A stretch of DNA of 64,000 nucleotides from assembly GCA_964574215.1 (NCBI GenBank), contig CAZNLR010000027.1:1-64000 (forward strand), in the 5' to 3' direction. The stretch's first letter is position 1, and each line of letters starts with the position of its first letter. Source of the stretch: GCA-2725625 sp964574215. Its GTDB lineage: Bacteria > Pseudomonadota > Alphaproteobacteria > Rhodospirillales > UBA2165. Under the pieces are notes generated by a model. It did not search any database and had not been told where the DNA came from. It saw nothing but the letters and a program-made list of their open reading frames with translations. This document shows positions 17,354 to 25,758 of this stretch, one piece after another. A program made the translations under genes and the position numbers.

Positions 17354-17380
17354 TGATATATATCGCTTTAATATATATCA
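17354..17380. promoter_or_regulatory. Perfect inverted repeat upstream of padR, candidate operator
   Basis: TGATATATAT and ATATATATCA form perfect 10-bp arms around a 7-bp spacer CGCTTTA, 37 bp before the PadR start codon. Its position at the head of the regulator-pump operon suggests an autoregulatory PadR site. It does not match the ATGT/ACAT box known from some PadR proteins. Confidence 0.6.
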
Positions 17381-17416
17381 GACCAATATAGAAATCATAT
17401 ATTATGCAGGTACGCT

Positions 17417-18010
17417 ATGGATACAAAATCCCTTTGTCTCGGGGCGCTCAGCATCGGCGAGGCCTCCGGTTATGAAATCAAGAAAATGTTTGAAGAAGGC
17501 GCTTTCAGCCACTTCTACGACGCCGGTTACGGATCGATATATCCGGCGTTGAACAAGTTGTTGGAGGACGGGCTGGTTACCTGCGTGGAAATGGAGCAGG
17601 AAAGCCGTCCGGTCAAGAAAGTCTATAGCCTGACGGAGGAAGGTCGCCTGGCGTTGAAGGCCAGCCTGCAACAAGCGCCGGCCCGTGACCGGGTGCGTTC
17701 AGACAGTTTGGTGATGATGTTTTTCGCCCACCTGATTGACCCCGGCCATCGGGCCTCGGTTTTAAACGCTTATATCGATTACTATCGGACCGGTATCGAA
17801 TGTATCGAAAACGCCGCCTGCGAAGACCATCCTTTCGGGCACCAGTTTGTCAGTGGTCTCGGCAACGCCGTTTACCAGGCGGCGATTGAATATTTGGAGG
17901 AGCACAAGGAATTGCTTTTATCAGGCGAAGAACCAAAAAAAGAAAAAAGAGAAATCAAAGAAGTGAAAACCGTGGCCGAAGTCGGACAGGCGGCGGGAGG
18001 TGCGGCATGA
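17417..18010 (+). CDS. PadR family transcriptional regulator
   Basis: 197 residues. The N-terminal winged helix is typical of PadR: LCLGALSIGEASGYEIKKMFEE, then YGSIYPALNKLLEDGLV and a wing ending KVYSLTEEGR. A C-terminal helical dimerisation segment (Vir_C-like, ~95-170) is followed by a lysine- and glutamate-rich tail. It heads an operon in which the adaptor start codon overlaps its stop by 4 bp, so it very likely represses the RND pump encoded downstream and itself. A perfect AT-rich palindrome lies just upstream. Confidence 0.92.
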   Translation: MDTKSLCLGALSIGEASGYEIKKMFEEGAFSHFYDAGYGSIYPALNKLLEDGLVTCVEMEQESRPVKKVYSLTEEGRLALKASLQQAPARDRVRSDSLVMMFFAHLIDPGHRASVLNAYIDYYRTGIECIENAACEDHPFGHQFVSGLGNAVYQAAIEYLEEHKELLLSGEEPKKEKREIKEVKTVAEVGQAAGGAA

Positions 18011-19149
18011 GACGCTCGTATTTAGTCGCGATCATTTTCGCGCTTCTGGTTGCAGGTTGGATACTTTCCGGTCAATTTTCCAATGACGACCCATCAATTG
18101 AAACGGCCTCATCGACGGCGGAGTCGAAGCAAAAGGCGGGTGTTGCGTCCGAACTGCCCAAAGTACGGGTGCGGGTGTCGCTGGCCCAAACCAGAATCAA
18201 CGAATTGGTCATGCTGGGCAAAACCGAAGCATCCCGGAAGGTCGAACTCAAATCCGAAACCTCGGGTAAAATCGTTTCCCTTATGGTCAAAAAAGGCCAG
18301 CGGGTAAAAAAGGGAGAAGTTATTGTCAAACTGGCCATGGAGGACCGGCGGTCTCAGTTGACCGCTGCTAAAGCTTTGTTGCGTCAACGGGAAATCGAAT
18401 TTCAAGCGGCCAAGGAACTATCGGCGAGGAACTTCCGATCCAAAGTCAAGCTGGCCGGCACCCAGACGGAGTTGGATACCGCCAAAGCGGCTCTGGAGAA
18501 AATCCGGTTGGATATCCGGCACACGGTTATCCGTGCGCCCTTCGATGGCATACTCGATGACCGTCCCGTTGAATTGGGCGACTACGTATCGGTCGGCCAT
18601 CGCGTTGCCACCATCATCGACCTGTCGCCGATATTGGTCGTGGGCGAAGTGACGGAGCGGGAAGTCGATATGATTAAACAGGGTGAGCCGGCAAAAGCGC
18701 GACTGGTGAGTGGCCGCGAGTTCGATGGCCGTATCCGCTACGTTTCCTCGGAAAGCTTATCGACCACGCGAACCTTCACAGTGGAAATGGAAAACGAAAA
18801 CTTGGACGCTTCGATCGTTTCCGGCATGACGGCGCAGATGCGCCTCAAACTTAATGAGGTGAAAGCGCACAAAGTGTCGCCGGCAGTGCTGACACTATCC
18901 GAAAAAGGCGTGGTCGGCGTTAAAGCCGTCGATGCCGATGGGACAGTGAAATTTTACCCCATCGAATTGATTGCCGATACGCCTGATGGCATGTGGCTCG
19001 GCGGTTTGCCCGAAAAGGCAACATTGATTACCGTTGGCCAGGAATTCGTGAATACCGGTCAGAAGGTGATTGCCGTTCCCGAGGGAGCACCTCGCCCAAA
19101 TCAAAAAAGTGACCTGGCAGTATCGGCCTTAAAAGGCGACAAATCATGA
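18007..19149 (+). CDS. RND efflux periplasmic adaptor (MFP/HlyD family)
   Basis: 380 residues. An N-terminal membrane anchor or signal (YLVAIIFALLVAGWIL, not a clear lipobox) is followed by a lipoyl/barrel-sandwich half (VELKSETSGKIVSLMVKKGQRVKKGEVIVKL), an alpha hairpin (~110-165) and the returning half (VIRAPFDGILDDRPVELGDYV). Beta-barrel and membrane-proximal parts follow. It links the inner-membrane permease encoded next to an outer-membrane channel encoded elsewhere. It overlaps both padR and the permease gene by 4 bp, so the three are translationally coupled. Confidence 0.93.
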   Translation: MRRSYLVAIIFALLVAGWILSGQFSNDDPSIETASSTAESKQKAGVASELPKVRVRVSLAQTRINELVMLGKTEASRKVELKSETSGKIVSLMVKKGQRVKKGEVIVKLAMEDRRSQLTAAKALLRQREIEFQAAKELSARNFRSKVKLAGTQTELDTAKAALEKIRLDIRHTVIRAPFDGILDDRPVELGDYVSVGHRVATIIDLSPILVVGEVTEREVDMIKQGEPAKARLVSGREFDGRIRYVSSESLSTTRTFTVEMENENLDASIVSGMTAQMRLKLNEVKAHKVSPAVLTLSEKGVVGVKAVDADGTVKFYPIELIADTPDGMWLGGLPEKATLITVGQEFVNTGQKVIAVPEGAPRPNQKSDLAVSALKGDKS

Positions 19150-22100
19150 CCGCTAATGTTATTGATGCGGCGATTACCCATTCACGGACCATTATCACGA
19201 CACTATTCCTGATTTTGGTGTCGGGCACCGTCGCCTTCGTCGAGATTCCGAAAGAAGCCGATCCCGATATCAACATTCCCATCGTTTACGTAAACGCCAA
19301 GCTTGACGGCATTTCGCCGGAAGATGCCGAGCGGTTGATCATCCGGCCGATTGAGCAGGAACTCCGCGTTATCGAAGGCGTCAAGGAAATGCGCTCCACT
19401 GGATTTGAAGGCGGCGCCAATGTCGTCTTGGAGTTCGATGCTGGTTTCGACGCCGATAAGGCGATGGACGATGTGCGGGAGAAACTCGATCTAGCCAAAC
19501 CCGAATTGCCCGACGAAACCGAAGAACCCACGGTCCATGAAGTGAACTTCAGCCTGTTTCCGGTTCTGGTGGTTATCCTGTCGGGGGAATTGCCCGAACG
19601 GCAATTGATCGGACTGGCCAATAGTCTGCAGGATGAAATCGAAGGCATACCCGCTGTGTTGAAGGCCCAGATTGCCGGCGATCGGGACGAAATGGTTGAA
19701 GTCATAATCGACCCAGTAAAATTGGAAAGCTATGGCATTGAGGCGTCGACGGTAACCCAGGTGATGAGCGCCAACAATCTGTTGGTGGCGGCCGGCGCCC
19801 AAGACACAGGCAAGGGGCGCTTCTCGGTAAAAGTGCCCGGCATTTTTGAAACCGTCGAAGATATTATGAATATGCCTGTAGTCGTTGATGGCGATGCTGC
19901 CGTTCGCGTCAAAGACGTAGCCGAGGTCCGCAACACCTTCAAGGACCCCAAAGGATTTGCCAGGGTTGGGGGAAGAAGCGCCGTCGCCTTGGAAGTATCA
20001 AAACGGACGGGCGAAAATATAATTGAGACCACTGAAGAAATCCGTCGGGTGGTCGAGGAAGAACGAAAAAACTGGCCGGTCGATTTGCAAAACGCTGTCC
20101 GTGTGGATTTTTCCCAGGACAAATCAGATAACATTCGGGATATGCTCACCGATCTCCAGAACAATGTGCTGAGCGCTATTGTTCTGGTCATGGTCGTAAT
20201 TGTTGCGGTGCTCGGTCTGCGGACAGCCGGATTGGTGGGAATCGCCATTCCAGGGTCTTTTTTGATCGGCATTCTGACCCTCGCCGCTTTCGGATTCACT
20301 CTCAATATCGTGGTGCTGTTCGGACTTATCCTTGCTGTAGGAATGTTGGTTGACGGCGCCATCGTCGTGACTGAATTCGCCGATAGAAAAATGATCGAGG
20401 GAGAACCGCGGAGTCTCGCCTATGGCATGGCAGCCAAGCGGATGGCGTGGCCGATCATCGCCTCGACGGCGACCACCCTCGCAGCCTTCCTGCCTCTGCT
20501 TTTTTGGCCGGGCGTGGTGGGCGAGTTTATGAAATTCCTTCCCATCACCCTGGTGGTAACGTTGGCCGCCTCCTTGTTAATGGCTCTTATTTTTGTGCCG
20601 ACACTGGGTTCCTTATTTGGCAAGCCGGGCGCCATGGACGACAAAACCATGAAAGCGATCGGCGCCGGTGAATCAGGAGATATTGAAGATGTCGGCGGCT
20701 TTACCGGCAAGTATATTCATTTTTTGAAGATTGCATTGCGTCATCCGGCGAAGGTTTTAATTGCGGCGATCGTCATGTTGGTAGGGGTCCAAGTTGTCTA
20801 CGCCACATTCGGTAAAGGTGTGGAATTCTTCCCCGATGTGGAGCCGGAAAACGCCAAGCTTCAAGTGCGGGCCAGGGGCAATCTATCGGTCAACGAAAAA
20901 GATGCGCTGATGCGACAAGTGGAAAACCGCATCCTGAGCATGACCGAATTTCAGACCATTTACACCAGAACCGGCAAGGACGAGGACAGCCGGGAAGCGG
21001 AAGATATCATCGGCACCATATCCCTTGAGTTCATTGATTGGGATAGGCGTCGGCCCGCCAGCGAAATTTTGGATGAAGTACGGGCCAAAACGAAAGACTT
21101 GGTTGGGATATATATAGATGCTCGCAAACAAGAAAACGGTCCGCCCGTGGGAAAGCCAATTCAATTACAGTTAACGTCACGGTATTCGGGCCTGCTCGAA
21201 GAAGCCGTCCTCAAAATCAGAACTAAACTGGAAACCATGGACGGTCTTCTCAATTTCGAGGATTCGAGACCGCTGCCGGGTATTACTTGGGAAGTTTCCG
21301 TAGACCGATCCCAAGCAGCTAAGTTCGGCGCCGATATTCGAACCATCGGACAGGCGATCCGCCTGGTGACCGGCGGTATAAAAGTCGACGAATACCGGCC
21401 GGACGATACCGATGATGAGGTGGAAATCCGCGTCCGTTATCCCGTTGAATTCCGCACCATAAAGCAGCTTGATGCCATCCGGGTGAGAACGGCGCGGGGA
21501 TTGGTGCCGCTGAGTAATTTCGTCAAACGCACAGCGGAACCGAAAATCGGCACCGTCAACCGCGTCGACGGTAAAAAGGTGCTCTGGGTGAAAGCGGATC
21601 TGAAACCTGGACTCTTGGCCGATGACAAAGTGCAGGAAATTACCGCCTGGCTGAAGACGGCGGGTATCGATTCACGTATAGGCGTTAAGTTTAAGGGCGA
21701 AGACGAAGAACAGCGAAAAGCCCGCGAATTCCTAACCAAAGCCTTTGGCGTTGCCTTGTTCATTATGGCGATCATCCTGGTGACTCAATTTAACAGTTTC
21801 TATTCGGCTCTGCTGATCCTGTCGGCGGTAATCATGTCGACCATCGGTGTATTCATCGGTCTGCTCGTAACCGGCCAGCCCTTCGGCATTGTGATGAGCG
21901 GGGTCGGCGTTATTGCTCTGGCCGGGATCGTGGTCAACAATAATATCGTTCTGATCGATACGTTTGACCGGATGAAAAAGCGATTTGGCGATCCGACAGA
22001 GGCTATCCTTAGAACCGGCGCTCAACGTATGAGGCCGGTTTTGTTGACGACGGCGACCACCATTCTTGGGCTGCTGCCCATGGTATTCCGGGTCAATATC

Positions 22101-22310
22101 GATTTTGTCACCAGGGAAATCGCCTTTGGCGCGCCCTCCACTCAATGGTGGACGCAACTGGCGACGGCGATTGTCTTTGGCTTGGGTTTTGCGACGATCC
22201 TGACGTTGCTGGTTACGCCTTCGTCGCTCATGATTCGCGCCAACGTTCATAGCTGGCGGGAGAGGCGCGCCAACAGAAAGCTGGCCGCCGAGATCAACCC
22301 GGCGGAATGA
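19146..22310 (+). CDS. RND family efflux permease (HAE1/AcrB-like)
   Basis: 1054 residues, the usual size: TM1 after ITHSRTIITTLFLILVSG, a large periplasmic loop, TM2-6, a second loop and TM7-12. In TM4 the usual proton-relay pair LVDDA is LVDGA (first Asp kept, second is Gly), and in TM10 the AcrB lysine position reads VVNNNIVLID, so the classic D-D-K triad is reduced to one Asp. Such variants occur in a subgroup of RND permeases. No outer-membrane partner is adjacent. Its stop is 2 bp from the convergent pssA stop. Confidence 0.93.
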   Translation: MTANVIDAAITHSRTIITTLFLILVSGTVAFVEIPKEADPDINIPIVYVNAKLDGISPEDAERLIIRPIEQELRVIEGVKEMRSTGFEGGANVVLEFDAGFDADKAMDDVREKLDLAKPELPDETEEPTVHEVNFSLFPVLVVILSGELPERQLIGLANSLQDEIEGIPAVLKAQIAGDRDEMVEVIIDPVKLESYGIEASTVTQVMSANNLLVAAGAQDTGKGRFSVKVPGIFETVEDIMNMPVVVDGDAAVRVKDVAEVRNTFKDPKGFARVGGRSAVALEVSKRTGENIIETTEEIRRVVEEERKNWPVDLQNAVRVDFSQDKSDNIRDMLTDLQNNVLSAIVLVMVVIVAVLGLRTAGLVGIAIPGSFLIGILTLAAFGFTLNIVVLFGLILAVGMLVDGAIVVTEFADRKMIEGEPRSLAYGMAAKRMAWPIIASTATTLAAFLPLLFWPGVVGEFMKFLPITLVVTLAASLLMALIFVPTLGSLFGKPGAMDDKTMKAIGAGESGDIEDVGGFTGKYIHFLKIALRHPAKVLIAAIVMLVGVQVVYATFGKGVEFFPDVEPENAKLQVRARGNLSVNEKDALMRQVENRILSMTEFQTIYTRTGKDEDSREAEDIIGTISLEFIDWDRRRPASEILDEVRAKTKDLVGIYIDARKQENGPPVGKPIQLQLTSRYSGLLEEAVLKIRTKLETMDGLLNFEDSRPLPGITWEVSVDRSQAAKFGADIRTIGQAIRLVTGGIKVDEYRPDDTDDEVEIRVRYPVEFRTIKQLDAIRVRTARGLVPLSNFVKRTAEPKIGTVNRVDGKKVLWVKADLKPGLLADDKVQEITAWLKTAGIDSRIGVKFKGEDEEQRKAREFLTKAFGVALFIMAIILVTQFNSFYSALLILSAVIMSTIGVFIGLLVTGQPFGIVMSGVGVIALAGIVVNNNIVLIDTFDRMKKRFGDPTEAILRTGAQRMRPVLLTTATTILGLLPMVFRVNIDFVTREIAFGAPSTQWWTQLATAIVFGLGFATILTLLVTPSSLMIRANVHSWRERRANRKLAAEINPAE

Positions 22311-22312
22311 AA

Positions 22313-23131
22313 TCAATCCGTCAAGGTGTCCTCAACTTCTTCGGCAGTGTTTTGATCCTGCCCGCTATCCTGTTTCTTGTTCGCTTCCGCTTCCTGGGAT
22401 CGATATGAGCGGAGACTAAAAGGAAACGTCACGATATAGATGACTAAAATGGCGGTCAGAGTCAGAAAAGGGGCGCTCACGATCAATGCCGCCAGCAATC
22501 CGACCGATAGCATGGTCCACAAAACAAATCGATGTTGGACCCGAAGTTTTTTGAATGAATAAGTCGGTAACTGACTGACCAGCAAACCCGAGACAGCGAT
22601 CATAAATATTGCCACGACGAAAGGTTTACGAATAAAGTCGGCTTCGATTTGAAACGACAATATCATGGGCAACAGCACCAGTCCCGCCCCGGCGGGCGCA
22701 GGAACGCCGGTGAAGAAATTCTTGGTCCAGGCGGGTTGGTCCGGAGCATCGATATCGGTATTGAAGCGGGCCAACCTGAGGGCACAGCAAACGCTGAATA
22801 ATAGCGCGAGCACCCAACCAACCGGCCCGGCATCTTTCATAGTCCATAGGTAAAGCAGGAGAGCAGGCGCAACGCCAAATCCGATGAAGTCGGACAAACT
22901 ATCCAGTTCCGCGCCGAACTTGCTGGTGCCTTGAAGCGCCCGAGCCAAGCGCCCATCCAAGGCGTCCAGCACCGCGGCGATGACCAGTGATACGATGGCC
23001 GGTTCCCATTTTTCTTCAAGACCGAAACGCAAGGCCGTAAGGCCGGCGCATAGCGCCAGCATGGTAAGAATATTTGGTATCATCTTGTTAAAAGATAATT
23101 CCTTTAACCTTTTACGCCGTGTTCCCAGCAT
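22313..23131 (-). CDS. pssA: CDP-diacylglycerol-serine O-phosphatidyltransferase
   Basis: Makes phosphatidylserine from CDP-diacylglycerol and serine at the inner membrane. The CDP-alcohol phosphotransferase signature D-G-x2-A-R-x8-G-x3-D-x3-D is intact in LDALDGRLARALQGTSKFGAELDSLSD (shown as its key residues DG, AR, G, D, D). About eight hydrophobic segments follow. At 272 residues it is a type II Pss. It starts 9 bp after psd, so the two successive steps of phosphatidylethanolamine synthesis are co-transcribed. The C-terminal tail is charged and low-complexity. The ATG may instead be at residue 17 (MIPNILTML). Confidence 0.95.
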   Translation of the reverse strand: MLGTRRKRLKELSFNKMIPNILTMLALCAGLTALRFGLEEKWEPAIVSLVIAAVLDALDGRLARALQGTSKFGAELDSLSDFIGFGVAPALLLYLWTMKDAGPVGWVLALLFSVCCALRLARFNTDIDAPDQPAWTKNFFTGVPAPAGAGLVLLPMILSFQIEADFIRKPFVVAIFMIAVSGLLVSQLPTYSFKKLRVQHRFVLWTMLSVGLLAALIVSAPFLTLTAILVIYIVTFPFSLRSYRSQEAEANKKQDSGQDQNTAEEVEDTLTD

Positions 23132-23140
23132 TTTTTTAAC

Positions 23141-23827
23141 CTACCTTACTTCTCCGTTGCGCGGCGGTTCCTGGGCTCGAAAATCCGCAATAACCGTTTC
23201 GCCCGCAATTGTCCGTTGGCCGATGGCGACCATGGGAGGGACTCCATCGGGCAAATAGACATCGACCCTGCTGCCGAACCTGATCAACCCGAATCGCTCT
23301 CCGGCTAATACCGGTTGCTCTTCCGTCAGATCGCATTTTATCCGCCGGGCAATCAATCCGGCAATTTGCACGACCCCCACATCGGCGCCGTCCTCCGTCT
23401 TCAGGTGGAAACTTTGGCGCTCGTTGAACTCGCTCGCCTTGTCTAGCGAAGCATTGAAGTATTTCCCGGGGCGGTAAGCCAGTTTATTAATCGTGCCCGC
23501 AATCGGGATTCGGTTCACGTGAACATCGAATACATTCATAAATATTGATATCCGATTGCGAGGCGAATCGCCGAGGCCGATTTCCTCGGGCGGAACAGCC
23601 GGACCAATGCCCTGGACGACGCCGTCCGCGGGACTGATCACCAAACCGTCCCGGATCGGCGTCGTCCGGTCGGGATCGCGAAAGAAATAGGCGCACCAAA
23701 GGGTTAGAATTACGCCGATCCATCCCAGTGGTTCGTTATAGTAGGCCACAACTGCGGTGACGGCCGCAAATACTCCGATAAACGGCCAGCCAGCCCGATT
23801 AATAGGCACCAATACCGACTTCAACAA
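23141..23827 (-). CDS. psd: Phosphatidylserine decarboxylase proenzyme (short type)
   Basis: Converts phosphatidylserine to phosphatidylethanolamine. The 228-residue protein is the short, archaeal/alphaproteobacterial type. It has two membrane-associated N-terminal segments (AGWPFIGVFAAVTAVVAYY, WIGVILTLWCAYFF), the block VISPADGVVQ and the self-cleavage motif FGS in GLIRFGSRVDVYLP, where Ser becomes the pyruvoyl group; the 25-residue alpha chain follows. TTG at 23827 is the likely start, with AAAGGA eight bases upstream. It precedes pssA by 9 bp. Confidence 0.93.
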   Translation of the reverse strand: MLKSVLVPINRAGWPFIGVFAAVTAVVAYYNEPLGWIGVILTLWCAYFFRDPDRTTPIRDGLVISPADGVVQGIGPAVPPEEIGLGDSPRNRISIFMNVFDVHVNRIPIAGTINKLAYRPGKYFNASLDKASEFNERQSFHLKTEDGADVGVVQIAGLIARRIKCDLTEEQPVLAGERFGLIRFGSRVDVYLPDGVPPMVAIGQRTIAGETVIADFRAQEPPRNGEVR

Positions 23828-23853
23828 TAATCGATCCTTTCTGCATCCGGTTG

Positions 23854-23924
23854 CTTTCAGGAAAAATACGCTTGCTCCTGAAAGAACTTATCCGTTAAGC
23901 CCGGGTTTTAACCGGGTTTAACGG
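23854..23924 (-). terminator. Two hairpins downstream of rpoH
   Basis: Past the rpoH stop (minus direction) come a stem CCGTTAA...TTAACGG with an inner CCCGG/CCGGG helix (23892-23924) and then a perfect 9-bp stem CTTTCAGGA/TCCTGAAAG (23854-23884). Neither has a strong T-tract, so termination is only probable; they could also insulate psd. Confidence 0.5.
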
Positions 23925-23961
23925 ACTAGTACAGTGCAGTGCTGAGTTTGAGGTAATTAAT

Positions 23962-24858
23962 TTATGCAGGTAATTCGGTCAATTCCTGGAGGCGCTCGGC
24001 TTCTTTCTGAACAATTTCCTTTATTTTATTAAACACCGTATGCTCGATTTGCCTCACCCGCTCAGGTGAAATGTTGAATCTTTCTCCCAATTCGCCAAGC
24101 GTCGGCCGGTCATCCTGTATTCTCCGGTCGATAAAAATTTGACGTTCACGTTCGGAAAATTGTTCAAGAGCCTGGGAGATCAACTTTCTTTGAAAGGCCA
24201 GCTCCTGCATGTCGCCAATACTCGTCTCCTGATCGTCCGAGGGGTCCATCAAACGGTCTTGCCATTCCGTGGTTTCTTCATCGTTGACGATTACATTGAG
24301 CGATGAATCCTGATTGCTCATTCTCTTTTCCATGGTGAGAACTTCGTGTTCCGCCACATTGAGGCGTTTCATAATCAATTCAACGTCATCGTTCGACAGA
24401 TGGCTATCGACGCCGTCGCTCAACTCCATTTTCATGCGGCGTAGGTTGAAAAACAGCTTTTTCTGGCCGACGGTGGTACCGATTCGCACCAAAGACCAGG
24501 AGCGCATGATGTATTCCTGCATGGCGGCCCTGATCCACCACTTGGCGTAGGTGGATAGCCTGAAACCGCGGCTTTGATCGAAACGGTGAATTGATTGCAA
24601 TAAACCGATCGTACCTTCCGAGATCAGGTCCTCTTGAGAAAGGCCATACCGTTTAAAACCGTTGGCTATTTTCGCAACCAGACGCAAGTGGCTGGTCATA
24701 AGGGCCTCTAGCGCCTGGTTGTCTTCATGCTTCTGCCAGGCCGTCATGTAGCGGCGTTCGTCGTCCAGGGACAACATGGGGTACTGGCGAATTTTCCTGA
24801 GAAAAACGGAAAGATTTCCCTGATTGCGATAGAAATCAAAGTCGTAGGGTATCGTCAC
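23962..24858 (-). CDS. rpoH: RNA polymerase sigma-32 (heat-shock) factor
   Basis: 298 residues of the sigma-70 family. Region 2 (LVAKIANGFKRYGLSQEDLISEGTIGLLQ, RFDQSRGFRLSTYAKWWIRAAMQEYI) and region 4 (FSERERQIFIDRRI, LGERFNISPERVRQIE) are complete. The RpoH box QKKLFFNLRR between regions 2 and 3, absent from housekeeping and other sigma factors, identifies it as sigma-32. The start is a GTG with AGGAG eight bases upstream. It should direct heat-shock chaperone and protease genes. It stands alone with hairpins downstream. Confidence 0.96.
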   Translation of the reverse strand: MTIPYDFDFYRNQGNLSVFLRKIRQYPMLSLDDERRYMTAWQKHEDNQALEALMTSHLRLVAKIANGFKRYGLSQEDLISEGTIGLLQSIHRFDQSRGFRLSTYAKWWIRAAMQEYIMRSWSLVRIGTTVGQKKLFFNLRRMKMELSDGVDSHLSNDDVELIMKRLNVAEHEVLTMEKRMSNQDSSLNVIVNDEETTEWQDRLMDPSDDQETSIGDMQELAFQRKLISQALEQFSERERQIFIDRRIQDDRPTLGELGERFNISPERVRQIEHTVFNKIKEIVQKEAERLQELTELPA

Positions 24859-25020
24859 GGCTTATTCTCCTGAGTTGCGAGAACATTTTTATAATTTTCT
24901 TTTATTATCTGGTTTTCTTTTCAAGATGAGGATTCAACAGAGCCGTGACGGGGCAGTCGGCGACTAAGCCAAATATTTTGAATCCATTCTCGGACGCGAA
25001 TACCTTGGCGCTTTTTTTAG

Positions 25021-25042
25021 AACGCTACTAGAAGTAGCGGTT
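25021..25042. terminator. Stem-loop after fixJ-like gene
   Basis: AACGCTACT-aga-AGTAGCG-g-TT forms a short hairpin 30 bp past the response-regulator stop. No T-tract lies on the minus-strand side, so it is a weak terminator candidate. Confidence 0.35.
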
Positions 25043-25071
25043 GTTCTGAATTGTGGTGAGCCGATTTAAGG

Positions 25072-25695
25072 TTACGGTTTTCCCGTAAAAGTATCTAATG
25101 ACATTACGGTTCTTAGAAGGTCCGCTACGGTTTTCGCCTGCATTTTTTCCATCACGCGGGCACGGTGGACTTCAACGGTGCGTTGGGTAATGCCAAGATC
25201 AAAGGCAATTTGCTTGTTCAACTTACCTTCCGCAATCATATCGAGCACGTCTCTTTCTCTGGGTGTCAGCAGATCCAGACGTTTCTGGATATCGCCTTGA
25301 AAATCAAGTTCTTGGATGAGACTCTTGCTTTTGGCGATCGCCTTATCAACCGTTTCCAGCAGTACCTGGTTGTTAATCGGTTTTTCGACAAAATCGAAGG
25401 CGCCTTCTTTCATTGCCCTTACGGCCATCTGCGTATCGCCATGAGCGGTCACGATGATTATTGGTAAACCGGAGGGCTCTACAGATAGTTTTTCCTGCAA
25501 ATCCAAGCCACTGATACCGGGCATGCGGACATCAAGCAAAATACATCCCGGTGCTTCAACCGGCATGGCGTCCCAGAAATCGTTGCCTGTATTGAAAACT
25601 TCGACTTGTAGATCGACGGATTCAAACAGATCTTTCATCAGTTCCCGATTTACTTCATCGTCTTCGACAACATAAACCGTTGGTTCGTCGAGCAC
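25072..25695 (-). CDS. FixJ-family two-component response regulator
   Basis: 207 residues. A receiver domain (~5-120) has VEDDEVNRE, the phospho-acceptor Asp in ILLDVRMPGISG, VTAHGD and the conserved Lys in FVEKPI; a LuxR/FixJ helix-turn-helix follows (LTPRERDVLDMIAEGKLNKQIAFDLGITQRTVEVHRARVMEKM). The GTG start has GGAGG seven bases ahead. It lies 63 bp downstream of the split hybrid kinase on the same strand and is its natural partner. The regulon is not evident. Confidence 0.93.
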   Translation of the reverse strand: MLDEPTVYVVEDDEVNRELMKDLFESVDLQVEVFNTGNDFWDAMPVEAPGCILLDVRMPGISGLDLQEKLSVEPSGLPIIIVTAHGDTQMAVRAMKEGAFDFVEKPINNQVLLETVDKAIAKSKSLIQELDFQGDIQKRLDLLTPRERDVLDMIAEGKLNKQIAFDLGITQRTVEVHRARVMEKMQAKTVADLLRTVMSLDTFTGKP

Positions 25696-25758
25696 GTATG
25701 TACCTCCCTCGCGCCAATTCGTTACAAATAGAATATGAGTTTAATACGTCGGTTTCAA

